Positions 1 through 7,821 of a stretch of DNA of 64,000 bases are shown here, one piece after another. The notes beneath the pieces were generated by a model. The model saw only the letters and a program-made list of their open reading frames with translations, did no database searches and was not told the origin of the DNA. Source of the stretch: a virus. The translations under genes and the position numbers were made by a program. The DNA is taken from IMG/VR virus record IMGVR_UViG_3300010389_000010, positions 1 through 64,000 of that record; one strand, 5' to 3'. Every line of letters begins with the position of its first letter. Position 1 is the stretch's first letter.

Positions 1-622
1 GTGTTATGATATTGTTTTAATTACATAAATTAAATTGATACCGCTTTTCACGTATTTTTGCCCATATAATGGCTTGCAAATTACGTTAAAAACGTGTTTT
101 CTGTTTTTTGCCGATAGGGTTCAATCCCTTACGGTTTAGGATTGACACGCTGGAAGCGCTCTTATTGCCTAAGCTCTTTTACAATATCACGGCATTACGA
201 CTCCCCATGCCTTTTAAGGGATTGCCCAAACGGATTCTTAATCGGGTTCAAGTGGCAAGTTTCATGAAAGGTAAACAAGATTAAAAACAGGGATTTGCGT
301 ATTGCGACTATATGGTGAACCAATCGAGTCGCATCTCAAAGCGGCAAGGGTTTCGGGTGGCGTGTTTCCACTGACTTAATAGAAAAACACTGGACTCCAT
401 GGCTATCATGGCGGGTTCTCAATATGCGCTAGCGTATTGGTTCAATCTGGCAATCGAACATTGCAGCAATCAACTGGTCAAATATAGGCTTGTTTATAGG
501 AAACAATCCCATTGAACAAATTCAAGGCAAGTCGGCTTTATTGTCGGCTTGCTTTGCGTTGGTTCAATGGATCATCCATTGAACCTTAACCGGCAAACAT
601 GCCAAACAATGGAGATTGAAAA
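1..622. other. Non-coding AT-rich region with palindrome and GGTTCAA repeats
   Basis: No convincing gene is visible before position 623. The stretch holds a 25-base inverted repeat at 561-585 (GGTTCAATGGAT, one central C, then the reverse complement). Related GGTTCAA or TTGAACC elements lie near 117, 244, 313 (reverse), 440 and 508. GTCGGCTT is repeated at about 531-550. An ACG-N7-CGT palindrome like the immunity operators lies at 81-97. It may be the control region of the left-arm operon or a replication or packaging region; the sequence does not decide. Confidence 0.5.
74..102 (+). promoter_or_regulatory. Possible CI-type operator and promoter upstream of the left-arm operon
   Basis: TTGCAA at 74-79 resembles a -35 box. 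It is followed by TTACG-N7-CGTGT at 81-97, an imperfect version of the palindrome in the two immunity promoters, and then by a T-rich stretch that could serve as a -10. The layout (-35, operator, -10) copies the promoters at 23123-23152 and 24567-24594, but both boxes are weak matches. Confidence 0.3.
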
Positions 623-1162
623 ATGATTAAGGTTCTCAAAGGAAAAACACTGAAAAACGCTATTGCAGGATACGGAAAAGCCGTTGCGACTTTTTCACAA
701 AAGACGCATCAACTTGCCTATTCGGCAATCGTGCATCTTGAAGAGCATAATTGCACGAGTCACGTTCAAGCATTGTATGACGCGACTCCAATCAATTACC
801 GCTCGACTTTGCGCCGTTGGTTTACCAATTTCGGCAAATGCAATTTTTCAGATGAGTCCGGATTTGCCTATTCAAAAGGCAAAGCAAGCGACTTAGCTAC
901 TGCCTTGCGTGTTTCGCCTGCCGAATACGTCAAGGAATCAAACGGCAAAAAACAGGGATTCGATCCTGAAAAGCGGGCGATTTCGCTTTATGAGGCTTGT
1001 GTCAAGGCCAAGTCTGAAGGCATGGCGATTGACTCGGTATTGTTTCGCAATCTTGAAGCGATTGCCAAACACTTGACCAAAGCCGAGTCCGGCAATGTGG
1101 TTGAAATGAAGTCGAAAGGCTTGCCAAGTGTTACCGGCAAAGCCAAGAAAAAGGCCGCTTAA
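623..1162 (+). CDS. Hypothetical protein, basic, 179 aa
   Basis: First gene of the left arm. It is lysine-rich with a basic C-terminus (KAKKKAA). I recognise no family. The N-terminal half is rich in aromatic and basic residues and could bind nucleic acid, but no motif proves it. The start is preceded by GGAG 11 bases upstream and by a partial copy of the leader repeat (GGCAAACATGCC). A hairpin at 1185-1213 follows the stop. Its position directly behind the control region suggests early expression. Confidence 0.6.
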   Translation: MIKVLKGKTLKNAIAGYGKAVATFSQKTHQLAYSAIVHLEEHNCTSHVQALYDATPINYRSTLRRWFTNFGKCNFSDESGFAYSKGKASDLATALRVSPAEYVKESNGKKQGFDPEKRAISLYEACVKAKSEGMAIDSVLFRNLEAIAKHLTKAESGNVVEMKSKGLPSVTGKAKKKAA

Positions 1163-1184
1163 CCCGTCTGGATTGTTACCGATT

Positions 1185-1213
1185 GCCACGGCTGGACTCT
1201 GTCTGGCCGTGGC
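1185..1213 (+). terminator. Hairpin, possible weak terminator or attenuator
   Basis: GCCACGGC (1185-1192) pairs perfectly with GCCGTGGC (1206-1213) around a 13-base loop, followed by ATTCTTGTT. The U-tract is poor, so it may be an attenuator or a processing site between the first and second genes. Confidence 0.35.
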
Positions 1214-1297
1214 ATTCTTGTTCCCATCTGAGGGCAGAATCTGCCTTGAAATGGCAACAAGCCAAAACCCGCAACCATGCGAAAGAAGGAGTCTGTT

Positions 1298-1465
1298 ATG
1301 CGCTATGGAAAACATCCATACCACGAGTCCGCCATTGAGCGGGAACGTGAAAAGGCCAATGAAGAATTGCAAGCGTATCTGGTCAAGGCGGAATCTGTCC
1401 GCCAGAAACTGGCCGGTTCGCGCATACTTGAGGCCATGCCAGTTGAGCCTGTAACGGTTCACTAA
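1298..1465 (+). CDS. Small hypothetical protein, 55 aa
   Basis: A charged, probably helical small protein (a Glu/Arg-rich middle such as ESAIEREREKANEEL). An in-frame ATG at 1277 belongs to the leader repeat. I chose ATG 1298, which lies 7 bases after AAGGAG as in the sister leaders. No function can be assigned. Confidence 0.55.
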   Translation: MRYGKHPYHESAIEREREKANEELQAYLVKAESVRQKLAGSRILEAMPVEPVTVH

Positions 1466-1499
1466 TCCGTCAACCCGCAACCAAACAAGGTTATCAGAC

Positions 1500-1718
1500 A
1501 TGCACAAATATGTCCTGCTTTTGGCCGGAATCTCACTATCGGTGGCGCTGTCCGGCAAGGTCAACGCCACCGCCTATGACGTTGTTTTTGTCTATACGGA
1601 AAAATGTGACCGTGTGGAGTCTCCAGTCCTGTATCCCGATGGAAGGCTGAGATACCCGTCCATCAGTCTAACTTGTCAGATTGCCGATTACCTAATTTAT
1701 GACACTGACTGGCAATGA
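1500..1718 (+). CDS. Small exported protein with signal peptide, 72 aa
   Basis: The N-terminus (MHKYVLLLAGISLSVAL) is a clear secretion signal with a probable cleavage after VNA near residue 23. The mature part is about 49 residues with two cysteines (CDR and LTC), which could form a disulfide in the periplasm. Its leader repeat is partial and lacks the GGAGTC part. It is probably a small periplasmic phage protein acting on the host envelope; the family is unknown. Confidence 0.55.
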   Translation: MHKYVLLLAGISLSVALSGKVNATAYDVVFVYTEKCDRVESPVLYPDGRLRYPSISLTCQIADYLIYDTDWQ

Positions 1719-1760
1719 CAAGCCAATAAACCCGCAACCATGCAACCAAAGGAGTCCGTC

Positions 1761-1949
1761 ATGACCGTCTGCGACCGCAACGGCAACACTAGGAATCTGT
1801 CCTGCATCATGCTGGCCGCAATGTGGCTGGCCTGGCTTATGGCCGCAGTTATCGTGCTGGCCGGAATCTGCCTGTATGCCGTCACCTGCGTTCTGAGTTT
1901 CATCTGGAACGCAATCCATATCGCTATTTTTGGAGACCGTGGGGAGTAG
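1761..1949 (+). CDS. Small membrane protein, 62 aa
   Basis: A hydrophobic segment from about residue 16 to 52 (MLAAMWLAWLMAAVIVLAG and following) predicts one or two membrane helices with a short polar N-terminus. The in-frame ATG at 1740 lies in the leader repeat; ATG 1761 is placed correctly behind AAAGGAG. Function unknown; superinfection exclusion or lysis modulation would be typical guesses for its size. Confidence 0.55.
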   Translation: MTVCDRNGNTRNLSCIMLAAMWLAWLMAAVIVLAGICLYAVTCVLSFIWNAIHIAIFGDRGE

Positions 1950-1980
1950 TCCCGCAGTCTCGCATGGGAAGGAATCTGCC

Positions 1981-2208
1981 ATGAAATATCTGCTCATCCT
2001 GCTCCACTTTGGGGTCAATCCGACTGCAACCGTGGTGGATGATTATGACCTGCCCGGCCACTGTTTTGAGGCCGCGCTTGAGTACCAGTACGAAGGTCCG
2101 GACGAGTCCTTCTTTGCCACCTGCGTTGGCACCGATGAACCATCAGAAGAGAACATGGGCTATTTCATAGCGGCTGAATATGGCCTTGTTCCCTATCCCG
2201 AACTCTAA
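1981..2208 (+). CDS. Hypothetical acidic protein, 75 aa
   Basis: Acidic, no membrane segment, contains one CFEAALEYQYEG stretch. Start chosen at the ATG behind GGAAGGAATC in a variant leader (CCCGCAGTCTCGCATG). No recognised family. It sits in a run of small genes separated only by leader repeats, so it is probably part of one polycistronic message. Confidence 0.5.
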   Translation: MKYLLILLHFGVNPTATVVDDYDLPGHCFEAALEYQYEGPDESFFATCVGTDEPSEENMGYFIAAEYGLVPYPEL

Positions 2209-2251
2209 CCCCGCCGCCGTCCCGCAACCATGCACAATTAGGAGTCTGTCT

Positions 2252-2371
2252 ATGTATATCTCAATTCAGGACATCATTGCCCTGATCGTCCTTGCCCTGT
2301 TTCTGTTCGCCGTCCATGCCCTTGGTTCTGGCTTTGCAGACGCAATCCTGGAGTCCCGCAATGTCATTTGA
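2252..2371 (+). CDS. Very small single-pass membrane protein, 39 aa
   Basis: The segment IIALIVLALFLFAVHAL predicts one transmembrane helix. A full leader repeat with TTAGGAG precedes ATG 2252. Its 3' end overlaps the start of the next gene in another frame. Function unknown. Confidence 0.5.
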   Translation: MYISIQDIIALIVLALFLFAVHALGSGFADAILESRNVI

Positions 2372-2591
2372 ACCGGTCACCATCCCGCAAGCCAAGCACC
2401 ACTGGAACACGTTCACTCGCAAGGTTATTTCTCGAGATTTGTCAAGCCTGGCATCTGTCAGCACCAAGTGGGAAATGTGTCGCGGTGAACCAGTCCTGAT
2501 CCTTGGCATAATTGCGCCTGTTCGCCTGTATTTCCGGCGCGCACCACATGGGGCAGTCTATTGTTCTGACAGCTCCCAACCCCGCCACTAA
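2361..2591 (+). CDS. Hypothetical protein, 76 aa
   Basis: Starts inside the end of the preceding membrane-protein gene at ATG 2361, behind GGAGTCCCGC. The sequence is basic, with cysteines at WEMCRG and YCSD. The central WNTFTRKVISRDLSSL stretch is unrecognised. Translational coupling with its predecessor is likely. Confidence 0.45.
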   Translation: MSFEPVTIPQAKHHWNTFTRKVISRDLSSLASVSTKWEMCRGEPVLILGIIAPVRLYFRRAPHGAVYCSDSSQPRH

Positions 2592-2623
2592 TCCAACCAG
2601 CAACCATGCAAATGGAGGAGTCT

Positions 2624-2911
2624 ATGCTCACACCATCACAAGCCTATTGTATAGCGTCCCAATGGGGCAGCTATCAATCCGACACGGATCCCGGTCGCGT
2701 GTTCTACACGTTCCGGACCTGCGATGCGCGTCCCATGAATGAGCACCACCGCGAATGGTGCATCGAGTACACGGAGCGCTGCATCACCATCGCCAGCAAT
2801 CGCGCAATCCAACAAGGGGTTAATCCGTCCGACGATCAGGATGTCCTTGATCTGGTCAAGCTGCGCCGTTTCTTCAACAGGACAGAACTGCGTGTCAGAG
2901 TGGCCGCATGA
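2624..2911 (+). CDS. Hypothetical protein, 95 aa
   Basis: A polar protein with a YTFRTCDARPMNEHHREWC region containing two cysteines and two histidines, which could bind metal, although the spacing fits no finger I know. ATG 2624 is chosen over ATG 2606, which belongs to the leader. The 3' end overlaps the next start by ATGA. Confidence 0.5.
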   Translation: MLTPSQAYCIASQWGSYQSDTDPGRVFYTFRTCDARPMNEHHREWCIEYTERCITIASNRAIQQGVNPSDDQDVLDLVKLRRFFNRTELRVRVAA

Positions 2912-3171
2912 TCTGCCTTCTGGAAATGGTCAGGCAAGAGCGTGGCAGCTATCTGTTTGTCCCAAGGGATAGCGAAGCCCTCATCAGGCTTCAGAAGGAT
3001 GTGCCGGAAGACTTCCGCACGGAGGAGTCCGCCTTCATCTTCCTTGGGTTTGAGTTTGATGCCTACACCATCGCCTCGTATTTCGTCCGCGATGGTTACA
3101 GCGTCATGATCAATGACCGCGTTTGGTCTGGGCCTGAAGACGCCAAAGAACTCTTCGACCTGCACGGATAA
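2908..3171 (+). CDS. Hypothetical protein, 87 aa
   Basis: Coupled to the upstream gene by an ATGA overlap and therefore lacking a leader repeat. An alpha/beta-looking small protein with an acidic C-terminal part (WSGPEDAKELFDL). No recognisable motif. Confidence 0.5.
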   Translation: MICLLEMVRQERGSYLFVPRDSEALIRLQKDVPEDFRTEESAFIFLGFEFDAYTIASYFVRDGYSVMINDRVWSGPEDAKELFDLHG

Positions 3172-3202
3172 CACCCGCAATCATGCACAAAGGGAAATCA
3201 GT

Positions 3203-3910
3203 ATGAACTACATCAGCACAATTCCGCCCGAAATCGAGGAATACACCTTCTCCGAACTGTCTCCGGAGGCACAGCAACACGCCATTGAGAAATGGTGTGA
3301 GACTGCCGGCGAACACATGGACTACGAATGGTGGGACTGCACCTATGACAGCTTCAAAGCGGTCGCCACCATGATGGGTTACGACATCAGCAATATGTAT
3401 TTCTCCGGCTTCTGGTGCCAGGGTGATGGCGCCTGCTTTGAAGGTGGGTGGAGTCCGCCTGTTAATCCATATGAGATGCTCTGCAAGGTGCTCGACGAGT
3501 ACCCTAAATGGGAGGAAATCCACGAGATCGCCCTGACACTGGCCGAGTGCGCCGATGCGCTTGAGGATATGTGGGTTTCCTGCACCCTGACACACTCAGG
3601 GAGGTACTGCCACGAGAATACCGTCTCGATCGATGTGTCAATCGATTTCCCAGAGGACTACGATGATTGGGATATCGCCAAGCAATCCGCCCATCGCGCA
3701 ATCTGGATGGCGCGTGGACTCCCGGATCCTGATGATCCGCTTGACACTTGTGGGTGGAGCGATGTTCTTCATGAAACATCCAAATCCCTCATGCGGATCC
3801 TGTATCGCATGTTGGAAGAGGATTACGAGTATCAGACCGGAGAGGAAGAGGCCCGATATCGCTTGAGTGATGGCGATGATCTGTTTGATGCGGAAGGAGA
3901 CATGGTATGA
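3203..3910 (+). CDS. Hypothetical phage protein with WWD / GFWCQGDGACF motifs, 235 aa
   Basis: The N-terminus (FSELSPEAQQHAIEKW) followed by EWWDCTYDSF and FSGFWCQGDGACFEG is a pattern I know from uncharacterised phage and prophage proteins. Aromatic and acidic residues dominate and no catalytic motif is evident. Start ATG 3203 follows a full leader repeat with AAAGGGAA. It overlaps the next gene by four bases (ATGA), suggesting the two are co-translated. Confidence 0.6.
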   Translation: MNYISTIPPEIEEYTFSELSPEAQQHAIEKWCETAGEHMDYEWWDCTYDSFKAVATMMGYDISNMYFSGFWCQGDGACFEGGWSPPVNPYEMLCKVLDEYPKWEEIHEIALTLAECADALEDMWVSCTLTHSGRYCHENTVSIDVSIDFPEDYDDWDIAKQSAHRAIWMARGLPDPDDPLDTCGWSDVLHETSKSLMRILYRMLEEDYEYQTGEEEARYRLSDGDDLFDAEGDMV

Positions 3911-4329
3911 GCAATTTTAGATTCCGCGTAGCTTTAGATGCCAGGGTTTATGGAGAGGTGGAGGCCGAAGCCGATAGCCTTGATGAGGCGCTGGAATTAT
4001 GCACATCCAAGTATATCAGTGACAAATTCGTACCCGATACCGACGAAAATAGCGTCGACCCCAGTGAACAGAATGATGTCTTCATTATCGAAGGCATAGA
4101 CGATGATGATGAAGAGTTTCAATGGACAGACTGTGGTGTGACTCTTGATGATGACATGACCATCTGCTGGTCCACCTTTGTCTTGAAAGAAGAGTGGAAG
4201 GCCCTCACCCCGCTTCTCAACAAGATCGAAGATCCCCCCCCAATTCTTGTCGCACTACGCGACAGGTTTAACCGTCAAATGGCAGCCTATGTGGCCGACC
4301 GGATGACACAACACGACCCTCAATCATGA
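3907..4329 (+). CDS. Satellite protein with C-terminal RM motif, 140 aa
   Basis: Very acidic in the middle (EGIDDDDEEF). The C-terminus (RFNRQMAAYVADRM plus a short tail) matches the ends of seven other small proteins in 5241-10256: a short helix with Ala-x-x-Ala and a final Arg/Lys-Met. It precedes the DUF3150-like gene and is coupled to the upstream gene by ATGA. It is probably a distant paralogue in a family attached to the MoxR/VWA module; the role is unknown. Confidence 0.5.
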   Translation: MSNFRFRVALDARVYGEVEAEADSLDEALELCTSKYISDKFVPDTDENSVDPSEQNDVFIIEGIDDDDEEFQWTDCGVTLDDDMTICWSTFVLKEEWKALTPLLNKIEDPPPILVALRDRFNRQMAAYVADRMTQHDPQS

Positions 4330-4344
4330 GCAAAGGAATGCACC

Positions 4345-5241
4345 ATGAATGCACATACCCAGACTACCACCGGTGGGATATCCGACCGGGCCCTCGTTGT
4401 CAGCCTCACCATCTCTCAATGGTCTGGCCGACGCCTTGATCGCAAGATCACCGATGAAGTGAACCGCGATCACAATGCCGCTGCAGATGCAGGACGCTAC
4501 AACAAGCTCCTGTTGCCCAAGGCAGCGCTTGATCCCATCCAGAAGGTGGTGAGCGAGACACGCAACGACTTCCTTCAGCGCACCCTTCCGTGGCTGAATG
4601 ATGGCTCCCGTATCATGGCATCCATGGCCTTTCTGGACCATAAGCAATGGCTGAGTGGGCAGCGTGGCAAGTTCGACATTGCCGTGAACGATTTCCTTGC
4701 CGACTACGACAAGTATGTCCTTGAGGCACAGGTCCGTCTCAATGGCATGTTTGACCCGACGGACTACCCTGGTAAGGATGAGATTGCTTCCCGCTTCTCA
4801 ATGAATGTCCGTGTCATGCCTGTACCTGAATCGGAAGACTTCCGTGTGGATATGAGCGACGATATGGTGCAGGAGATCAAAGCCGAGATCACCAACAGCG
4901 TGAACTCTGCCGTGAATGAGGCCGTGTCCGATGTTTACCGGCGTGTTGCTGATGTCACCGGCCGCATGGTTGAACGCCTCACCGCGTACAAGCCAGCCGA
5001 AGGCAAAGGCCAGAAGTCCGAAGGTATCTTCCGTGACTCACTGGTCGAGAACGTGCGTGATCTTACCTCAATCATGCCAATGCTCAACATCACCGGAGAT
5101 CCACGGCTTACCCGCATTGCGGATGAACTGGTTGATATCTCCAGGTTCGATGCATCGGTATTGCGTGAGGATCCTGTTGTCCGTGAGAACGTGGCGACTG
5201 AGGCTCAGCGCATCCTCGACTCCATCTCTGACTACCTCTGA
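4345..5241 (+). CDS. DUF3150-like protein, 298 aa
   Basis: LTISQWSGRRLDRKITDEV near residue 25, followed by LLPKAALDPIQKVV and RTLPWLNDGSRIM, matches my memory of the DUF3150 family, which is usually encoded beside a MoxR/CobS-type ATPase and a VWA protein. That is exactly the case here (6112 and 7822). The later part is helical and could form coiled coils (VNSAVNEAVSDVYRRVADV). Function of the family is unknown; a regulatory or scaffold partner of the ATPase is an inference. The leader repeat is present (AAAGGAATG). Confidence 0.6.
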   Translation: MNAHTQTTTGGISDRALVVSLTISQWSGRRLDRKITDEVNRDHNAAADAGRYNKLLLPKAALDPIQKVVSETRNDFLQRTLPWLNDGSRIMASMAFLDHKQWLSGQRGKFDIAVNDFLADYDKYVLEAQVRLNGMFDPTDYPGKDEIASRFSMNVRVMPVPESEDFRVDMSDDMVQEIKAEITNSVNSAVNEAVSDVYRRVADVTGRMVERLTAYKPAEGKGQKSEGIFRDSLVENVRDLTSIMPMLNITGDPRLTRIADELVDISRFDASVLREDPVVRENVATEAQRILDSISDYL

Positions 5242-5534
5242 TGGACCGGCAAGAAATCATCCGGCGTGCCCTTGGTGCGCCGGATATTATCCAAGGTGAT
5301 GACACGATGTGGTGCACATTCGCTTTCCCTTGTGGAGGCGGGAGTGAAAAGTTTGAATACCAGGTTTACTACTGGCAAGACACCAATGAGTTTGAGTTCT
5401 TCAAGCGTCGAATGGACACTTACGACAAGGTCGATCTGCCAGTGAAAATGCACCAACTCATCATGAATTGTTTAACCCCAGAATGCTTGGCACATTGTGC
5501 CGCATTGAGAATGACAGGAGAAGACCATGGGTGA
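5241..5534 (+). CDS. Satellite protein with C-terminal RM motif, 97 aa
   Basis: Start codon overlaps the stop of the DUF3150-like gene (TGATG). The body has a WCTFAFPCGGG stretch with beta-strand character. The C-terminus, LTPECLAHCAALRM plus a six-residue tail, is the clearest example of the shared ending: Leu-Thr/Lys-x, a short Ala-rich helix, Arg-Met. Overlaps the next gene by eight bases. Confidence 0.5.
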   Translation: MDRQEIIRRALGAPDIIQGDDTMWCTFAFPCGGGSEKFEYQVYYWQDTNEFEFFKRRMDTYDKVDLPVKMHQLIMNCLTPECLAHCAALRMTGEDHG

Positions 5535-6069
5535 CAGAGTATGGGCGTCCATCGAGATCGGTGGACATATCAACAGCTTCGAAGCATTGGATGATTTGGT
5601 CAAGGCTATCCTTGATGAAGGAATCACATGCACCGAGACTGATATATACCTGAGCACAAGGCAAAAAGTTCTGAAGGCTTTGCACCACTGCGTTTCAGCC
5701 AACAAGCCAGTCGAGTTCTCTGGAGATGAGGTCAATTACGGCAAGTTCGGAGCAATAGACAGCGTCGTGGAGGAATATGGCTTGTGTTCCTCGACCAAAT
5801 ACCAAGCCGGTGGCGGGTTCCCAGAAGGTATCACAACAATCACCCTTGATGGCCGGGAGTACAACACTGCAACTTGTGAAGATGATCCAGTCATATGTCT
5901 ATATGAGTTGGAGAACGCCGTCGGTGATGAAAGCAAGCCACTGAAAGATGTCCTGCTGGATATCGCTCAACTCATGTCCTACGCAAGATCATGCTCTGGG
6001 AGAGACCTTCCAAAGCTAACCATTGAGCCGCACATCCTTGCCGGATCCCGCATGGTCGCGGCTGAATAA
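5527..6069 (+). CDS. Satellite protein with C-terminal RM motif, 180 aa
   Basis: The longest member of the satellite set. The C-terminus KLTIEPHILAGSRM is followed by four residues. The body contains alternating strands and helices with no known motif. It lies directly before the MoxR-type ATPase and is separated from it by a leader repeat, so it is probably co-transcribed with the ATPase. Confidence 0.5.
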   Translation: MGDRVWASIEIGGHINSFEALDDLVKAILDEGITCTETDIYLSTRQKVLKALHHCVSANKPVEFSGDEVNYGKFGAIDSVVEEYGLCSSTKYQAGGGFPEGITTITLDGREYNTATCEDDPVICLYELENAVGDESKPLKDVLLDIAQLMSYARSCSGRDLPKLTIEPHILAGSRMVAAE

Positions 6070-6111
6070 CAGACTACCAACCCCCAAAAATGGAAACCAA
6101 AGGAGACTACA

Positions 6112-7095
6112 ATGAGCATCAAGAACGCAATCGCAATCCTGTCCGACTATCTGGACAATGACATACCCGCCTTCATGTGGGGCCCGCCAGGTGTCGGCAA
6201 GTCCGACGCTGTCAGACAGGTGGCCGCCGCTAGGAAGGTTGGTATGCTCGACTTCCGTGCAATCCTGCGTGATCCGGTGGATCTTCGCGGTCTGCCTTCC
6301 GTTGCCGATGGCAGCGCAAGGTGGCTTCCACCTTCCGACCTGCCCAATGCAGAGCGTGACGGGAAGGAAGGCATCCTGTTTCTGGATGAACTTAACGCCG
6401 CACCTGCATCCGTGCAGGCTGCATGCTTCGGCCTTGTTCTCGACCGCAAGGTGGGTGAGTACAAGCTCCCAGATGGATGGCGTATCGTTGCAGCTGGTAA
6501 CCGTCAGTCAGACCGTGCCGCTGCCCAACGCATGCCGACGGCTCTTGCCAACAGGTTCGCTCACATTGACGTCAATGCAGACCACGAAGACTTCGTGGAG
6601 TGGGCTGAAGCCAACGGCATTGATCATGGTGTGATCGACTTCATCAAGTTCCGGCCCGGCCTGTTGCACAACATGGAAGGTGCAGATCAGCGTGCGTTCC
6701 CGACTCCACGGTCATGGTCCATGGTTTCGAGACTGAGCAAGCTCCCCATGGAGAGGCAACTCACCGCTGTTGAAGGTGTGGTTGGCAAGGGAGCCGCGGC
6801 CGAGTACATGGGCTTCGTGCGCCTTCGCAACCAGCTTCCTTCACTCAAGGAGATCCTGGCCAATCCAGAAACGACCAGAGTTCCTGAGGAGCCGGGCGCA
6901 AAGTATGCCGTTTCCTCTGGTATCGCTCGTGTGGTGGACAAGGACACTCTGGGTGCTGGTGTGATCTATATGCGCCGTCTGCCGAAAGAGTTCTCTGTCA
7001 TGATGATGACCGATGCGGTGCGTCGTGATAAGTCCCTGCGTGAAACCAAAACCTACATCGATTGGGTCGCGGAGAACCAAGATGTCATCTTTTGA
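6112..7095 (+). CDS. MoxR-type AAA+ ATPase, 327 aa
   Basis: Walker A GPPGVGKS is at residues 24-31, Walker B ILFLDELN at 88-95, and a sensor-1 region AAGNRQSD near 125. The overall plan is that of MoxR/CobS ATPases, which remodel or activate partner proteins, usually together with a VWA-domain protein. Such a protein is encoded 0.7 kb downstream (7822), with a DUF3150-like gene upstream. The leader repeat and AAAGGAG precede the start. The end overlaps the next gene by 14 bases. The client of this pair is unknown. Confidence 0.88.
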   Translation: MSIKNAIAILSDYLDNDIPAFMWGPPGVGKSDAVRQVAAARKVGMLDFRAILRDPVDLRGLPSVADGSARWLPPSDLPNAERDGKEGILFLDELNAAPASVQAACFGLVLDRKVGEYKLPDGWRIVAAGNRQSDRAAAQRMPTALANRFAHIDVNADHEDFVEWAEANGIDHGVIDFIKFRPGLLHNMEGADQRAFPTPRSWSMVSRLSKLPMERQLTAVEGVVGKGAAAEYMGFVRLRNQLPSLKEILANPETTRVPEEPGAKYAVSSGIARVVDKDTLGAGVIYMRRLPKEFSVMMMTDAVRRDKSLRETKTYIDWVAENQDVIF

Positions 7096-7438
7096 TTGGC
7101 CGGATAGATTCCGCGATCCTCTAACGGGCTGGTTTCTGACCGGCCCGTTCATTGTCTCCCAAGTTCCGGATGAGCTTGTCATCTTCACGTTCCATAGTGA
7201 TGATGGAATGCAGTTTATCTCTCTGATCTTTGGAAAGATCAAAGGCGCCGGTCATTGGGGCCTGAGTATGTCAGATCAGGACGGGCAATTTTTCACATTT
7301 ACTGATGGATTCGATATGAAAGCGCCTGGGAATATACGTCCCATGACGGAGGTATATCTGAGGGAAATTGAATTCCTGAAGGGGAGACTGACAACCAAGC
7401 AACACGCCTTGGTAACATCCATCAAGATGAGGGGATAG
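7082..7438 (+). CDS. Satellite protein with C-terminal KM motif, 118 aa
   Basis: Begins inside the end of the ATPase gene (ATG 7082), so it is translationally coupled. It has a strand-rich body (LVIFTFHSDDGMQFISLIFG) and ends LTTKQHALVTSIKM plus two residues, the same ending as its neighbours with Lys in place of Arg. One of the two satellites between the ATPase and VWA genes. Confidence 0.5.
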   Translation: MSSFDWPDRFRDPLTGWFLTGPFIVSQVPDELVIFTFHSDDGMQFISLIFGKIKGAGHWGLSMSDQDGQFFTFTDGFDMKAPGNIRPMTEVYLREIEFLKGRLTTKQHALVTSIKMRG

Positions 7439-7439
7439 C

Positions 7440-7793
7440 ATGTACCATTTCAAGATAATCTATCCCCCCATTGCCGATCCAGAAAACGAAAAACATCTGA
7501 AGGAACGGGTGGCTACCCCAAGTTTCATCACGCTCAGCTACTATTTCAATTGCGTGATGATCGACGGTTCAATCCAGTTCTACAATCTGTCTTGGATCTG
7601 TAAAACATCCAGGTTTAATGTGACCAACCTCACTGGCAAAAAGGAGCAGAACATAGTCAACCCACATATGTTCACCGGTGACCTGTCAAAGCGGCTCACC
7701 ATATCATCTGTTCAGAAAGTGAAAGATGCCTTGGTTCCAAGGCTTAAACCGGAGCACCTTGCCCAGATAACATATGCAAGGATGCTCAACTAA
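7440..7793 (+). CDS. Satellite protein with C-terminal RM motif, 117 aa
   Basis: Starts two bases after the preceding stop. Ends LKPEHLAQITYARM plus two residues, closely matching the neighbour endings, while the bodies have diverged almost completely. That pattern suggests the C-terminal helix is a docking or recognition tag under selection. No catalytic motif. Confidence 0.5.
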   Translation: MYHFKIIYPPIADPENEKHLKERVATPSFITLSYYFNCVMIDGSIQFYNLSWICKTSRFNVTNLTGKKEQNIVNPHMFTGDLSKRLTISSVQKVKDALVPRLKPEHLAQITYARMLN

Positions 7794-7821
7794 CCTGCAA
7801 TCATGCACGAAAGGAAACACC

